A stretch of DNA of 64,000 bases from Diplonema papillatum (GCA_030068145.1 JAPJBO010000659.1:62001-126000), one strand, 5' to 3'; shown: positions 10,618-19,427, numbered from the stretch's first letter. Made by a program: numbers and translations. The notes: generated by a model not told the origin, from the sequence alone.

Positions 10618-11888
10618 CCGGTCTCGAGTGCCCTGGCAAGGTCCACGTCGCCCCCGGCGTACCGGAGTGTGGTCCTCGACAGCGTTCCGGGTCCGCCCTC
10701 CTCCTCGTGCTTCGTCAGCCGGTCGATGAGGTGCGGCGACAGCTTGCCGCTGGTCAGCAACGGCAAGAGGTGCTTCACCGCTCCGCGTTTGATGGAGTGC
10801 GCGGTGTACCCCTGCATCTGCGTCGACTGGCCCCACAGAGCGTCCAGTGCCGACGTTGTCAACGCCGACAGCGGAGCGAAGGGTGCACACTTCGCGTACA
10901 GAACGGCGATTTCCGCCGTCAACGGTCCCTGGATGACCGCAAACCGCGACGCCTTGAACGGATCCTGCGTCCGCCCCTTCGGCGTCTGGAACCAGTCCAC
11001 GATGACCTCCTTCTGCGTCACCAGGAGGAACTGCACTGACGAAAGATTCGCCGCCTCCGCCCAACGCGAAGCCGTCTTCCACGCGACCAGAACCGCCAGA
11101 CGAACGGACGACTGCTGCTGCCTGGCCCAAGACACAAGCTTCCGCCTCTCGATTGGCGTCGCCTGGTTCTCCGGGATAGCCGCCCCACCCCCGCGCAAGG
11201 CCTTGGCCAAGACCCGCAGGGGGTGGTTCTCGAACCCCATTGCCCCAAACGAGGCCGACAGGGCCTTGGTGTAGGCAAGCTGTCCCTGGGGCCGGACACC
11301 CGTTGCCGCCACGAACAGGCATGCCGAGTCCGCGTTCATCCCAAGTCCACGTTCTGTCGTCCATGCCTGCAGCCGCCGCCACAGGCTTCGACGCTCCTGC
11401 GTGGTCGACCGGGCCCACATGTCCGCCACGACCGCCGACATCTTCGTACGAGCCATCTCCACGGTACTCGCACCCTCCTGTGTCCGACCGGTACGGCTCG
11501 TGCCTCCAGACGAAATGAGGCGGTAGACTGCCATGCCTATCTCCGATGTCGGCATCCCTTCGGTTCCCGGCAACGGCGGCGCACAGGTTGGTCGCAGTGA
11601 CGATGAGGTCGTTGACGGCCGTGAGGAGCTGCAAGCTCGAACCCACATCATTGGCCGGGTCGGTGTTGGTGGCAGCATCGACGCCTCGGTTGTGCGTGCC
11701 AACGGGGGATGAAGATCTACTTGGTGTGTAGGCATGGGAATCGGCGGGGAGACGAACTTTTGAACGGGTGGGGAGTGCGTCGGAAAGACATTCGACGGAG
11801 GGAGGAACTTCATTCGCACGGGAGGTGAGTGGGTCGACGCGACGGTGGAACGAGGGAGGAACTTCATCCGCGCGAGCTGTTGTTGCAT
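10596..11888 (-). CDS. Tyrosine recombinase of the YR retrotransposon
   Basis: This 430-residue frame starts at ATG 11888 (in an intact element the N-terminus might begin in the overlapping frame at ATG 11931, which overlaps the stop of the previous frame). Catalytic-type residues appear in family order: Arg in WKTASRWAEAANLSS (near 11045-11095), the HxxR-like box YTAHSIKRGAVKHL (10786-10812), a second His in LTKHEEEGG, and the nucleophile Tyr in TLRYAGGDVDLA (near 10656-10672). In this element class the enzyme integrates circular DNA without target-site duplication. The recombinase lies before the RT, which is the VIPER-like order. The first ~130 residues are low-complexity and may be out of the true frame. 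Confidence 0.8.
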   Translation of the reverse strand: MQQQLARMKFLPRSTVASTHSPPVRMKFLPPSNVFPTHSPPVQKFVSPPIPMPTHQVDLHPPLARTTEASMLPPTPTRPMMWVRACSSSRPSTTSSSLRPTCAPPLPGTEGMPTSEIGMAVYRLISSGGTSRTGRTQEGASTVEMARTKMSAVVADMWARSTTQERRSLWRRLQAWTTERGLGMNADSACLFVAATGVRPQGQLAYTKALSASFGAMGFENHPLRVLAKALRGGGAAIPENQATPIERRKLVSWARQQQSSVRLAVLVAWKTASRWAEAANLSSVQFLLVTQKEVIVDWFQTPKGRTQDPFKASRFAVIQGPLTAEIAVLYAKCAPFAPLSALTTSALDALWGQSTQMQGYTAHSIKRGAVKHLLPLLTSGKLSPHLIDRLTKHEEEGGPGTLSRTTLRYAGGDVDLARALETGKVTKHL

Positions 11889-11927
11889 TGGAACTGGCTG
11901 TTGAAGCCTGGGCCGGGTGGGTGCCAG

Positions 11928-12293
11928 TCATTTCCCGCCGGCCTTTCCGTTTCCCGGCTGCCTCGGCCTGAAGGCCGGCTTCTTCGTCGGACCCCTCTCC
12001 TTCTTGCCGCGCAGAACCGCGGCGGCCTTGTCCAACGGGTCCTCAGCCTGAGACCCGATTTGTCGGAGGAGGTCCCGACGGCTCATCCCCTCCTCCACGT
12101 ACAGCTTCTGAAGCCGGAGTTGTTTCAGAAGCTCATTTCCCAGCCTCAGCTGGTCGGGGCTGCGCGTCCATCCCTCGGTGGCCGACATGGCCAACATCCA
12201 GCATCGGAGCATGCCGAACGTGCTGTCGAGCTGCTCGCCACCCGGAAGGTGAGCCCTCCCACACACGTAAGCCGATTCGACGTCCCGGATCAA
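11928..12293 (-). CDS. Second part of the Gag-like region of the YR retrotransposon
   Basis: The frame has no ATG at its beginning and overlaps the end of the first Gag frame by a few bases in the -1 frame. It may be a frameshifted continuation rather than a separate gene. It contains LRLGNELLKQLRLQKLYVEE and a basic Gly/Pro/Lys-rich end (RGPTKKPAFRPRQPGNGKAG) that would suit nucleic-acid binding. The stop overlaps the ATG of the next frame (ATGA at 11928-11931). The Gag assignment is by position and composition only. Confidence 0.45.
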   Translation of the reverse strand: MIRDVESAYVCGRAHLPGGEQLDSTFGMLRCWMLAMSATEGWTRSPDQLRLGNELLKQLRLQKLYVEEGMSRRDLLRQIGSQAEDPLDKAAAVLRGKKERGPTKKPAFRPRQPGNGKAGGK

Positions 12294-13138
12294 ACCCCAC
12301 GGGTCCAGGAGCAGTCCTTGGCGTCCTTCGCGAACACCCTGGGGGCAACGTCTTCTTCCTCTTCCTGCCGCCCGTCAGTCTCCATTGGCTGCGCGGTCGC
12401 TGACACTGACGCTACCGCGGGCGACGGCTGGTGCGAAATGCCCATCAGCTGCGTCTGCATCTGCTGCAGCACCTGCATCATGTGCGCTTGTTGCTGTTGT
12501 TGCGCCCGCATTTCCCGCTGCTGCGCCTGCATCTGCTCCTGCTGCTGCATGACCATCCGCTGCAGCTGGTCCTGAATCGATGCGCCCGCTGATGCCGTCA
12601 TCGGAGGCGCCACCGACGCAGACGGGACCGCTGCAGAGGGAACCGACGCAGAAGGAACCGGCTGCCCCACTCTGCTACCCTCGACCGGGGCCTGGATGAG
12701 ACTCGCCAGTGAAGGCGAGGGTACATCAAATTTTCCGACAATCTTCTTAACAGCTAGTGACACGCGAGCTTCGTCCTCCTCATACACGAGCATTAGGATC
12801 GCCAAGACCCGCTGCAGATCCAAACCTGCCACCTCAAGTAACGTGGCGCCGATCGCCTCGGCGAGTACCGCGCGGGCCCTGTCTGTGACGGCATCTTCGC
12901 ATGAGCCGAATAGCGTGCAACAAAATGACTCCATCTCGCGCACGCGGAACTTCCTTTTGGAAGGTGGCTCATAGGCAAAGGATCGAGTCCAGGCCTCGCG
13001 GAGCACAGAAGGGAACCTGTAGTCCCCACCTGTCGGCACTCGGCAGCGGCGAAGACATGCTAAAACTTGAATTTTTCTTTGAACCAACCACACCCTGAAG
13101 GCTGTGTTAAGTTCTCTAATCGACTTTTCGTGGTGCAT
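12290..13138 (-). CDS. Gag-like ORF1 of the YR retrotransposon
   Basis: This 282-residue frame begins at ATG 13138, which lies inside repeat A1, as expected if A1 carries the 5' leader. A helical N-terminal half (SFCCTLFGSCEDAVTDRARA; GLDLQRVLAILMLVYEEDEA) is followed by a Pro/Ser/Val linker. Then comes a Gln-rich, probably coiled-coil segment (QLQRMVMQQQEQMQAQQREM) and an acidic end. No zinc knuckle is visible. The position ahead of the recombinase and the coiled coil suggest a nucleocapsid-like protein. Confidence 0.5.
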   Translation of the reverse strand: MHHEKSIRELNTAFRVWLVQRKIQVLACLRRCRVPTGGDYRFPSVLREAWTRSFAYEPPSKRKFRVREMESFCCTLFGSCEDAVTDRARAVLAEAIGATLLEVAGLDLQRVLAILMLVYEEDEARVSLAVKKIVGKFDVPSPSLASLIQAPVEGSRVGQPVPSASVPSAAVPSASVAPPMTASAGASIQDQLQRMVMQQQEQMQAQQREMRAQQQQQAHMMQVLQQMQTQLMGISHQPSPAVASVSATAQPMETDGRQEEEEDVAPRVFAKDAKDCSWTRGV

Positions 13139-13155
13139 CAACTCCCTCAGTGAAA
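13062..13155 (-). repeat. Split direct repeat A1 (5' terminus)
   Basis: This 94-bp partner of A2 (8555-8648) marks the left end of the element on the minus strand and supplies the first ATG of the Gag-like frame. Confidence 0.9.
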
Positions 13156-13632
13156 CTGTGAGAGCGGCTCGGTGGATCATCACTGGATGAAGGACTGCAA
13201 GTCGCTGGCTCCCGACCAACGGAACGCTATCACCAACGCCTTGGCAACGATGAACGACCGTACCCGCCAGACAACGGGGAAGCACGACCGCAAACAGCGC
13301 GGCACAGAAGCAAAGCACAGGGCTGGAAGGCCCTGACGGAACGAAAAAGGTAACAGCAACACGATGTTGCCCAAACTCGTGCCGACTCTACCCGAGCAAC
13401 GAACCTATTTTCTGAGTCTAGAGGTTTGGTAAATTTGAAATTCTCAAATTTAGCTCTCTAGCGAGCTATCCCACTTTTCTGGGGCTGGCCATGAGGTACC
13501 CCCATCCCGGACATTTCTCTACCGTTTTTTCATGGTACTTTTGAGACTTCACAATTCATCGAAAAAACTCTTCTGGCGGCCGACAACGGCGTGGCACAGT
13601 CGTCAGTGCACGACGTTCCTGACCTTACACCT
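13156..13632. other. Unassigned sequence
   Basis: I see no gene or repeat with support between the YR element and the partial kinase copy. Confidence 0.4.
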
Positions 13633-14072
13633 AAAGACGCCCAGCCTCGTCTACAAAGCTTGCATGTGCAAATGGTCCCCATTTCCCTCAAACCTGATGC
13701 CACGTTCTCTCCAACAGGCGGGGGAGGGGAACTATGAACGATTCCCGGGAGCTCGAAGCTTTGCTGGATGCGGTGCAGCTGGATGGGAAGGCAAAGGGGA
13801 GCCTCGAGACGGAGGGGATCGACGACGTCGAGACGCTGCTCCTGTTCTCGGAGGCTGATTTGTCGTCGCGCGGAGTTCCGCACGGGGGGCAGCTGCTGTT
13901 TGCCGCGCGACTGTTCGGCCTCCTGAGCCGGTCGAACCTCGCCTGCTACGCGGCTTCCCTGCTTTCCTTCGGCGTCCACGATTGTCCCTCGCTGCAGGCG
14001 ACCGCACCAAACTCAAAGAGGTCTACGCAACGTTTACATTTGCGTTACATTCAAGAAAGACGCCCAGCCTCG
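13633..14072 (+). repeat. Partial kinase-gene copy flanked by 17-bp direct repeats
   Basis: AAAGACGCCCAGCCTCG occurs at 13633-13649 and again at 14056-14072, bracketing a segment that contains the duplicated 5' part of the kinase gene. The pair could be a target-site duplication or the footprint of a microhomology-driven duplication. Confidence 0.7.
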
Positions 14073-14084
14073 GTGGTCAACTGA
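13651..14084 (+). pseudogene. Truncated 5' copy of the SAM-kinase gene
   Basis: Bases 13651 to about 13998 match 14199-14555 almost exactly, covering the upstream region and the first ~87 codons (ATG at 13734, MNDSRELEALLDAVQLDGKA). The frame then departs from the gene and stops at 14082-14084 after 116 codons. Only the first SAM-like helix bundle and the start of the second remain. No kinase domain is present. Confidence 0.85.
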
Positions 14085-14285
14085 CGAAAAGACTCTCAGC
14101 ATCTGAGCATACCGAACCTTTAACGAAGAAAACAGCTTGCGTGTGCACGAAACAGTCCAATATGAGCGCGAAACAGTCCAAAGAACAATGAAAAATCAGT
14201 CTACAAAGCTTGCATGTGCAAATGGTCCCCATTTCCCTCAAAACCTCATGCCATGTTCTCTCCAACAGGCGGGGGGAGGGGGACT

Positions 14286-17204
14286 ATGAACGATTCCCGG
14301 GAGCTCGAAGCTTTGCTGGATGCGGTGCAGCTGGATGGGAAGGCGAAGGAGAGCCTCGAGACGGAGGGGATCGACGACGTCGAGACGCTGCTCCTGTTCT
14401 CGGAGGCTGATTTGTCGTCGCGCGGAGTTCCGCACGGGGGGCAGCTGCTGTTTGCCGCGCGACTGTTCGGCCTCCTGAGCCGGTCGAACCTCGCCTGCTA
14501 CGCGGCTTCCCTGCTTTCCTTCGGCGTCCGCGATTTTCCCTCGCTGCAAGCGATCACGCAGGACGACCTGACGGCTGCCGGAATCGTGAAGGAAGGCCAC
14601 CGAAGGAAACTGCTCTGCAAAGTGCAAACCATCACTTCCCTCGATCCCTGCGCTTCCTCCGCCACCATCAACCTCCCAGGCGTGTCGAAGCAGCTCTCGG
14701 CCCACCCGCAACGTGCTGCCGTGCCCAGCCACAGAGACGCGTTCGCCTTCGTATGCGGCGTTTCTCGTGAAACCAGCGGGAAACAGCCGCCGCAGGAACC
14801 GGCGACGACCCCCGCGAAGCTCCCTGGACGGCCGCTGTCGCTGGCGGCCGTGCCGCAGCCGGACACGTCCGGGCTGGGCGCGAAGCCGCTGGCGGCAGCC
14901 CTTCCGCGGCGGGCACCTTCTCTCCCTGTTGGAACCGGCGCTGCGGACGGGAACAGGAGTGCGCAGCCTTGCCATGCGCCCGGTTCTGGCGGTGGGTCAA
15001 ACGGGAACGCACGGGCTTACCATGCGCCAGCTTCTGTTTCTGGTGGCGGCGCTGCGGATGGAGCGCCCGGCGCTGGGTTGAACGGGAACACGCAGTATCC
15101 ACAAGCTTCTCTTTCTGGTACCGGCGCTGCTGATGGGTTGAACGGGAATACGCAGTCGTACCATGCGCCAGCTTCTCTTTCTGGTACCGGTGGGTTGGAC
15201 AGGAATACGCAGGCTTACCATGCGCCAGCTTCTCTTTCTGGTACCGGTGGGTTGGACAGGAATACGCAGGCTTACCAAGCGCCAGCTTCTCTTTCTGGTA
15301 CCGGTGGGTTGGACAGGAATACGCAGGCTTACCAAGCGCCAGCTTCTCTTTCTGGTACCGGTGGGTTGGACAGGAATACGCAGGCTTACCATGCGCCAGC
15401 TTCTCTTTCTGGTACCGGCGCTGCGGACGGGACGCCCAGCGTCGCTGCGGCGAATGGACGCGCGTGCTCTGGTGAACTGCCTGGGTTTTTCTCCGGGGGA
15501 AGCCCTGCGCCATCCGCTCAATTGGAAACGGTGGTTTTGAACCCGCCGGTGCCTCTGCTGAAAGAGCAGCGCTGGCTGGGCGGCGCTGCGGCGCAGCCCG
15601 TGGTGCAGGGGGGGTGCTGCTGCTTGAGGGGGTTGGGCGATGACCGCGCGCTGCTGCCGGGGCTGACGGTGTTTCGGCGGTCGAAGCGGCCGAAGGCCGA
15701 CGGCGGCGGCGGTGCGACGCCGGGAGACTCGTGGAACCGGATTTTTTCGGACGGCATCGAAAAGACGCCGCCCGAAAAAGGAGTCTTTCGCGCAACGCAG
15801 GCTGAAGGGGCTGGGACGCAGGCTGAAGGGGGAAGAGTCTGTCCTGAGACGCAGGCTGAAGGGGGAAGAGTCTGTCCTGGGACGCAGGCTGAAGGGGGAA
15901 GAGTCTGTCCTGAGACGCAGGCTGAAGGGGGAAGAGTCTGTCCTGGGACGCAGGCTGAAGGGGGAAGAGTCTTTGCGGGGACGCAGGCGCGCGAAAAAAG
16001 AACCGGCACGCCGCAGCAGGCCTTGCTGTCCCTCAAAGCGACGCCTTTGCACGACGCGCCGACGCGGCTGCCCAATAAGGACCGCTCCTCACCAGCCCCC
16101 CCCGCCGCCCTCCTCGGAAAACAGCCCGTTTCCTCGGGAGGAGAAGCCGCGGGCCCCCCGCGGAATGGATCGTCGTCTTCGGGGCCGTCTGCGCCAGCGC
16201 CGGCCGCGGTTCCCGCGGCGGCGGCGGCCGGCGGTAAGCCGGGGGGGAAGCGGGGGCTGAGCAAGTTCGTGAGCAAGATGATCGTGACGAAGCGAGCTCT
16301 CGGTGGTTTCGTGATCCCTTCGCCTGGTCCATCGGATTCGGAGTTTGAGTTCGGAGAGGTGATTGGGAGGGGGTCCTTCGGCGTGGTGTACTGCGCAGCG
16401 GGGAAGACGACAGGTGCGTCGTACGCAGTGAAGACGATCGCGCTGAAGAACAGTAGCGACGCAGCGGGGGTCTCTAAGGAGTACGAGCTGCTGAAAGGGC
16501 TCAACAACATCAACATCGTAAAAGTGTACACTTGGTACACTGACGGCAGGAACGGGAAGCAGACTGTCAACATCGTGATGGAAGCCATCCTCGGACCCGA
16601 CATCCAGTGCTCCGGGATCCTCACCGCGACGAAAATGCAGTGGTGGACGTACCAGGTCGCGTCCGGCCTAAAATACCTTCACGGGAAAGGCATCCTCCAC
16701 AACGACGTGAAACCGAGCAACATCCTGATCGACACCCACGGGATCCTGAAGCTTACGGACTTCGGGCTGAGCAGCGTCTTCGACAAGAACCAAATCGAAG
16801 TCGAATCCGCCGACGGCAAAGACACTGGCGGAACCCTGATCTACAAGTCGCCCAAGCTCGTGTACTCCAGGGGGCAGCCCACCGCCCAGAGCGACATCTG
16901 GGCCTTCGGCTGCACCGTCCTGGAGCTTTCGACGAAGCTGAAGCCCTGGCACGACAAGCACCTGACGAACGACGCGCAAATCACGGTGCATCTCGGCACC
17001 TGCTGGACGACGGGCGAAACGCCGTGCCGTGATCGCATCCCGGAAGATGACCTGGCCCCTGCCCTCAAAGAGTTCCTGACGACGGTTTTCGAGTGCGAGA
17101 GAACGGAGCTGACGATGATCGAAGTCTTCAAGGCTGACTACCTGTCCCTTGACGCGTATCCTGAGCTGTCTCTGAACGCGTGCAAGCTGAACTCGGTTGT
17201 GTAG
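14286..17204 (+). CDS. SAM-domain protein kinase with Pro/Ala/Ser-rich minisatellite linker
   Basis: The protein is 972 residues from ATG 14286, the start conserved in the 5' partial copy. An in-frame ATG at 14214 is less likely, and TCTCCAACAG just upstream could be a splice acceptor in the 5' UTR. An N-terminal SAM-like segment (residues ~4-60) is followed by a clearer SAM domain (~68-118, ITQDDLTAAGIVKEGHRRKL). Then come about seven 19-residue repeats (APASLSGTGGLDRNTQ type, 57 bp) and about six 11-residue TQAEGGRVCPE repeats. The kinase domain starts near 685: GRGSFGVV loop at 694-701, Lys716 in YAVKTIAL, HNDVKPSN with Asp807, Asp825 of TDFG, and DIWAFGCTVLEL. The form is closest to STE11/MAP3K-type Ser/Thr kinases. 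The usual HRD Arg is Asn, as in several MAP3K-like enzymes. SAM suggests oligomerisation or scaffold binding. The substrate is unknown. Confidence 0.9.
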   Translation: MNDSRELEALLDAVQLDGKAKESLETEGIDDVETLLLFSEADLSSRGVPHGGQLLFAARLFGLLSRSNLACYAASLLSFGVRDFPSLQAITQDDLTAAGIVKEGHRRKLLCKVQTITSLDPCASSATINLPGVSKQLSAHPQRAAVPSHRDAFAFVCGVSRETSGKQPPQEPATTPAKLPGRPLSLAAVPQPDTSGLGAKPLAAALPRRAPSLPVGTGAADGNRSAQPCHAPGSGGGSNGNARAYHAPASVSGGGAADGAPGAGLNGNTQYPQASLSGTGAADGLNGNTQSYHAPASLSGTGGLDRNTQAYHAPASLSGTGGLDRNTQAYQAPASLSGTGGLDRNTQAYQAPASLSGTGGLDRNTQAYHAPASLSGTGAADGTPSVAAANGRACSGELPGFFSGGSPAPSAQLETVVLNPPVPLLKEQRWLGGAAAQPVVQGGCCCLRGLGDDRALLPGLTVFRRSKRPKADGGGGATPGDSWNRIFSDGIEKTPPEKGVFRATQAEGAGTQAEGGRVCPETQAEGGRVCPGTQAEGGRVCPETQAEGGRVCPGTQAEGGRVFAGTQAREKRTGTPQQALLSLKATPLHDAPTRLPNKDRSSPAPPAALLGKQPVSSGGEAAGPPRNGSSSSGPSAPAPAAVPAAAAAGGKPGGKRGLSKFVSKMIVTKRALGGFVIPSPGPSDSEFEFGEVIGRGSFGVVYCAAGKTTGASYAVKTIALKNSSDAAGVSKEYELLKGLNNINIVKVYTWYTDGRNGKQTVNIVMEAILGPDIQCSGILTATKMQWWTYQVASGLKYLHGKGILHNDVKPSNILIDTHGILKLTDFGLSSVFDKNQIEVESADGKDTGGTLIYKSPKLVYSRGQPTAQSDIWAFGCTVLELSTKLKPWHDKHLTNDAQITVHLGTCWTTGETPCRDRIPEDDLAPALKEFLTTVFECERTELTMIEVFKADYLSLDAYPELSLNACKLNSVV
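14990..15430 (+). repeat. 57-bp in-frame minisatellite inside the kinase gene
   Basis: The 19-codon unit (TCTGGTACCGGTGGGTTGGA core) is repeated about seven times. The central four units are almost identical, and the outer ones are diverged with GAADG in place of GGLDR. The frame is preserved throughout. Confidence 0.85.
15795..15990 (+). repeat. 33-bp in-frame minisatellite inside the kinase gene
   Basis: About six units encode TQAEGGRVCP(E/G), so each unit adds a Cys. They alternate between E and G at the last codon. Length is a multiple of three, unlike the intergenic satellites of this window. Confidence 0.85.
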
Positions 17205-18130
17205 TCGAACTGTGTCGTGATCGGATTCCGAAGTACGAACTGGCGCTTTGCTTTCAAAAAATTTTCTCTGAAACTGGTCTTCAGGTTGCAGCGATGGGTT
17301 TTGTCGAGTTGGAGACCATTTTTGGGCCTTCGGTTTGCACCGTCGTGGAGCGCTTGCGACGAAGCTGAAGTCGAATTCTGAAGTACGAACTGGCGCTTGC
17401 TTTCAAAAAGGTGTCTGAAACTGGTCTTCAGGTTGCGGCTACGGGGTTTGGCCGAGTTGGAGAGATCGAAAGTGACCTGCCATTCTTGGGCCTTCGTTTC
17501 GCACAAACAGCTGACAAACGACGCGCAAATCACGGTGCATCTCGGCACCGCTGGACGACGGGCGAAACGCCGTGCCGTGATCGCATCCCGGAAGATGACC
17601 TGGCCCCTGCCCTCAAAGAGTTCCTGACGACGGTTTTTGAGTGCGAGAGAACGGAGCTGACGATGATCGAAGGCTTCAAGGCTGAGTACCTGTCCCTTGA
17701 CGCGTATCCTGAACTGTCTCTGAACGCTTGCAAGTTGAAGTCGGTTGTGTAGTCGAACTGTGTCGTGATCGGATTCTGAAGTACGAACTGACGCTTGCTT
17801 TCAAAAAAGTTTCTGAAACTGGTCTTCAGGTTGCAGCGATGGGTTTTGTCGAGTTGGAGAGACCATTTTTGGGCCTTCGGTTTGCACCGTTCTGGAGCGC
17901 TTGCGACGAAGCTGAAGTCGAATGCCGAAGTACGGACTGGCGCTTGCTTTTAAAAAAGTTCCTGAACCTGGTCTTCAGGTTGCGGCGATGGGTTTTGTCG
18001 AGTTGGAGAGACCGAACGTGACTTTTTGGGGCCTTCGGTTACCACAGTCCTGGACCGCTTTCGAGAAAGCTGAAGTCCTGGCACGACAAGCAGCTGACGA
18101 ACAACGCGCAAATCACGGTGCATCTCGGCA
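17205..18130 (+). pseudogene. Tandem partial 3' copies of the kinase gene
   Basis: Bases 17508-17755 repeat the last ~80 codons and stop of the kinase gene (16960-17210) nearly exactly, including LKEFLTTVFECERTELTMIE. A further scrap at 18062-18130 repeats 16930-16998. Between them a block (GAAGTACGAACTGGCGCTTG ... GGTCTTCAGGTTGC ... GGGTTTTGTCGAGTTGGAGA) occurs four times, near 17230, 17380, 17780 and 17925. No kinase catalytic part is present, so these are non-functional fragments. Confidence 0.8.
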
Positions 18131-18143
18131 CCATGACCACTAA

Positions 18144-18446
18144 ATGGAGGACCACGCGTTATATGACCATGAGAGGAGAGGCGCCCCGTGTACAAAGCTA
18201 CGTGGAAAGCGGCCGAAAAGCCACCAACGATCAACAACCAAGGTCCACACCGATTCTGTATGTATCCACTGCGGAACAGCGGTCACCAAAGCTGGTTCAC
18301 CATTCGTGGGAGAAATAGGTCTCAGAATTCACATGAGGCAATGCTCCCGAAATCCAAACCTGAAACGGTATCATACCCAGTTTCACTGGAGTGCACGTTC
18401 CCGGCGAGCTACGAGGGAACGAACCTGTACGCTACTCTTTCTATAA
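18144..18446 (+). CDS. Short frame with a zinc-finger-like motif, unknown
   Basis: This 100-codon frame contains CIHCGTAVTKAG followed by GLRIHMRQC, giving C-x2-C and H-x3-C in C2H2/C2HC spacing, in a basic context. Such single fingers occur at the N-terminus of some retroelement proteins. No RT sequence follows, so this may be a relic, and the whole frame may be accidental. Confidence 0.25.
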   Translation: MEDHALYDHERRGAPCTKLRGKRPKSHQRSTTKVHTDSVCIHCGTAVTKAGSPFVGEIGLRIHMRQCSRNPNLKRYHTQFHWSARSRRATRERTCTLLFL

Positions 18447-18964
18447 CGTCCACATAAAAGGTGTCACGGGAAAAGCCGGCAGCCGCTGCTTAACGGTGGT
18501 TCATGTACTTAAAAGAACTCAATGCTTAACGGCTTATCACGTGGGCGGCCCTGAGATTACCCCCTCAGGTGACACCACTTTATTCTTAGCCATACTTCAA
18601 CTCTCTTACCTCGTGGAAATACGACTCTGAAGAACACGCATTGCACAGAGGACGTCTTACCGTATGTCCAACGGTCACCCAGAGACTTTCAATCCCCCTG
18701 GAGTTTCAAGCGAACTTTCACTCTAAAAAAATAGATGCCCTCATACCCCGAATAGATGCTCTTTACTCTAAATTCCCCGTCCTCTCTGTTCTCATTTCAC
18801 TTTCCATCAAAAAGGTCAGCGCGGGAGCGGTGGCCATGCGCAGCCAAACTTCCCACCTGATTCGGATGTCCAAAAAATGAGCCTTCGCCAGCCGAAGGAT
18901 CTCGGCCTCAATCAGTGGGTGGGGAAGGGCACTGGGGCTGCTGTGGCGCGACTGCCCCGCCCTT
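18447..18964. other. Unassigned sequence with one copy of motif R6
   Basis: No supported gene. Bases 18694-18735 hold the dispersed R6 motif (GGAGTTTCAAGCGAACTTTC). Confidence 0.4.
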
Positions 18965-19215
18965 TGGCTTGTTTTTTACATAAGCGCCAGCTAGAAAGGA
19001 AATGCTCGACGATGCTGCCCGACAAAGAACAGAAGGGATCCCAAGTGCTGTAACTACCGAACCACGTGTTGAACGGACGTGAGGTCATGCGGGTCTACCC
19101 CTACACGACAAATCACACAAACACCACAGGTCAAAAGTCCTGAGTGAGCAAACAACACACGGTGGTGTAAGCGAAGAACAAATCAGATTGTGTTTGTATT
19201 GTATTTGCCCCTTAC
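18965..19215 (+). repeat. Dispersed repeat R5, copy 1
   Basis: The copy contains TACCGAACCACGTGTTGAACG, TCTACCCCTACACGACAAAT and TGTGTTTGTATTGTATTTG. Parts recur at 31364-31475 in the same orientation, and at 57795-57862 and 58010-58230 in reverse complement, where the order of the parts is rearranged. Family unknown. Confidence 0.65.
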
Positions 19216-19291
19216 CTCTATATTTCCCCCCTTCCATTCGGAGTCGAAGCAGCTACGTCGAGTATTTTGATGTGTTCTCTCTTTCTCTTTG

Positions 19292-19366
19292 CTAGCCGTT
19301 TCTCAGGGCTCCCCTCACCGGAATCGAACCTGGATTCCCCGTCACCCGTTGCAGCCACGATAGTCC
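19292..19366 (-). rRNA. 18S rRNA fragment (pseudogene)
   Basis: The minus strand reads ACTATCGTGGCTGCAACGGG, TGACGGGGAATCC, AGGTTCGATTCCGG and CCCTGAGAAACGGCTAG. These match the conserved small-subunit rRNA region about 350-420 bases from the 5' end (general eukaryotic form: CAACGGGTRACGGGGAATTAGGGTTCGATTCCGGAGAGGGAGCCTGAGAAACGGCTAC, split here by small changes). Neighbouring rRNA sequence is absent on both sides, so it is an isolated, slightly degraded scrap and not a functional gene. Confidence 0.8.
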
Positions 19367-19427
19367 ACTGCACTGCACCACCGGACTGCAGCAGCCATAC
19401 TAAGTCAATGCGGGAGTGAAAAAGTTC

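Larger units (their letters stand above)
8394..13155 (-). mobile_element. Tyrosine-recombinase retrotransposon with split direct repeats (VIPER/Ngaro-like)
   Basis: Read on the minus strand, the element is A1 (13155-13062), coding region, B1 (8790-8649), A2 (8648-8555), a 19-bp spacer, then B2 (8535-8394). A1 and A2 are both 94 bp and near-identical. B1 and B2 are both 142 bp with few differences. This is the split-direct-repeat layout of Ngaro/PAT/VIPER elements. The domain order Gag, tyrosine recombinase, RT, RNase H is the order described for trypanosomatid VIPER, not DIRS1 (RT-RH before recombinase). Frameshifts in the RT/RNase H part suggest an inactive copy. Confidence 0.85.

Noticed and set aside
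19292-19366. tRNA gene suggested by a perfect B box (GGTTCGATTCC) on the minus strand
   Set aside because: The surrounding bases match 18S rRNA, where the same word occurs naturally.
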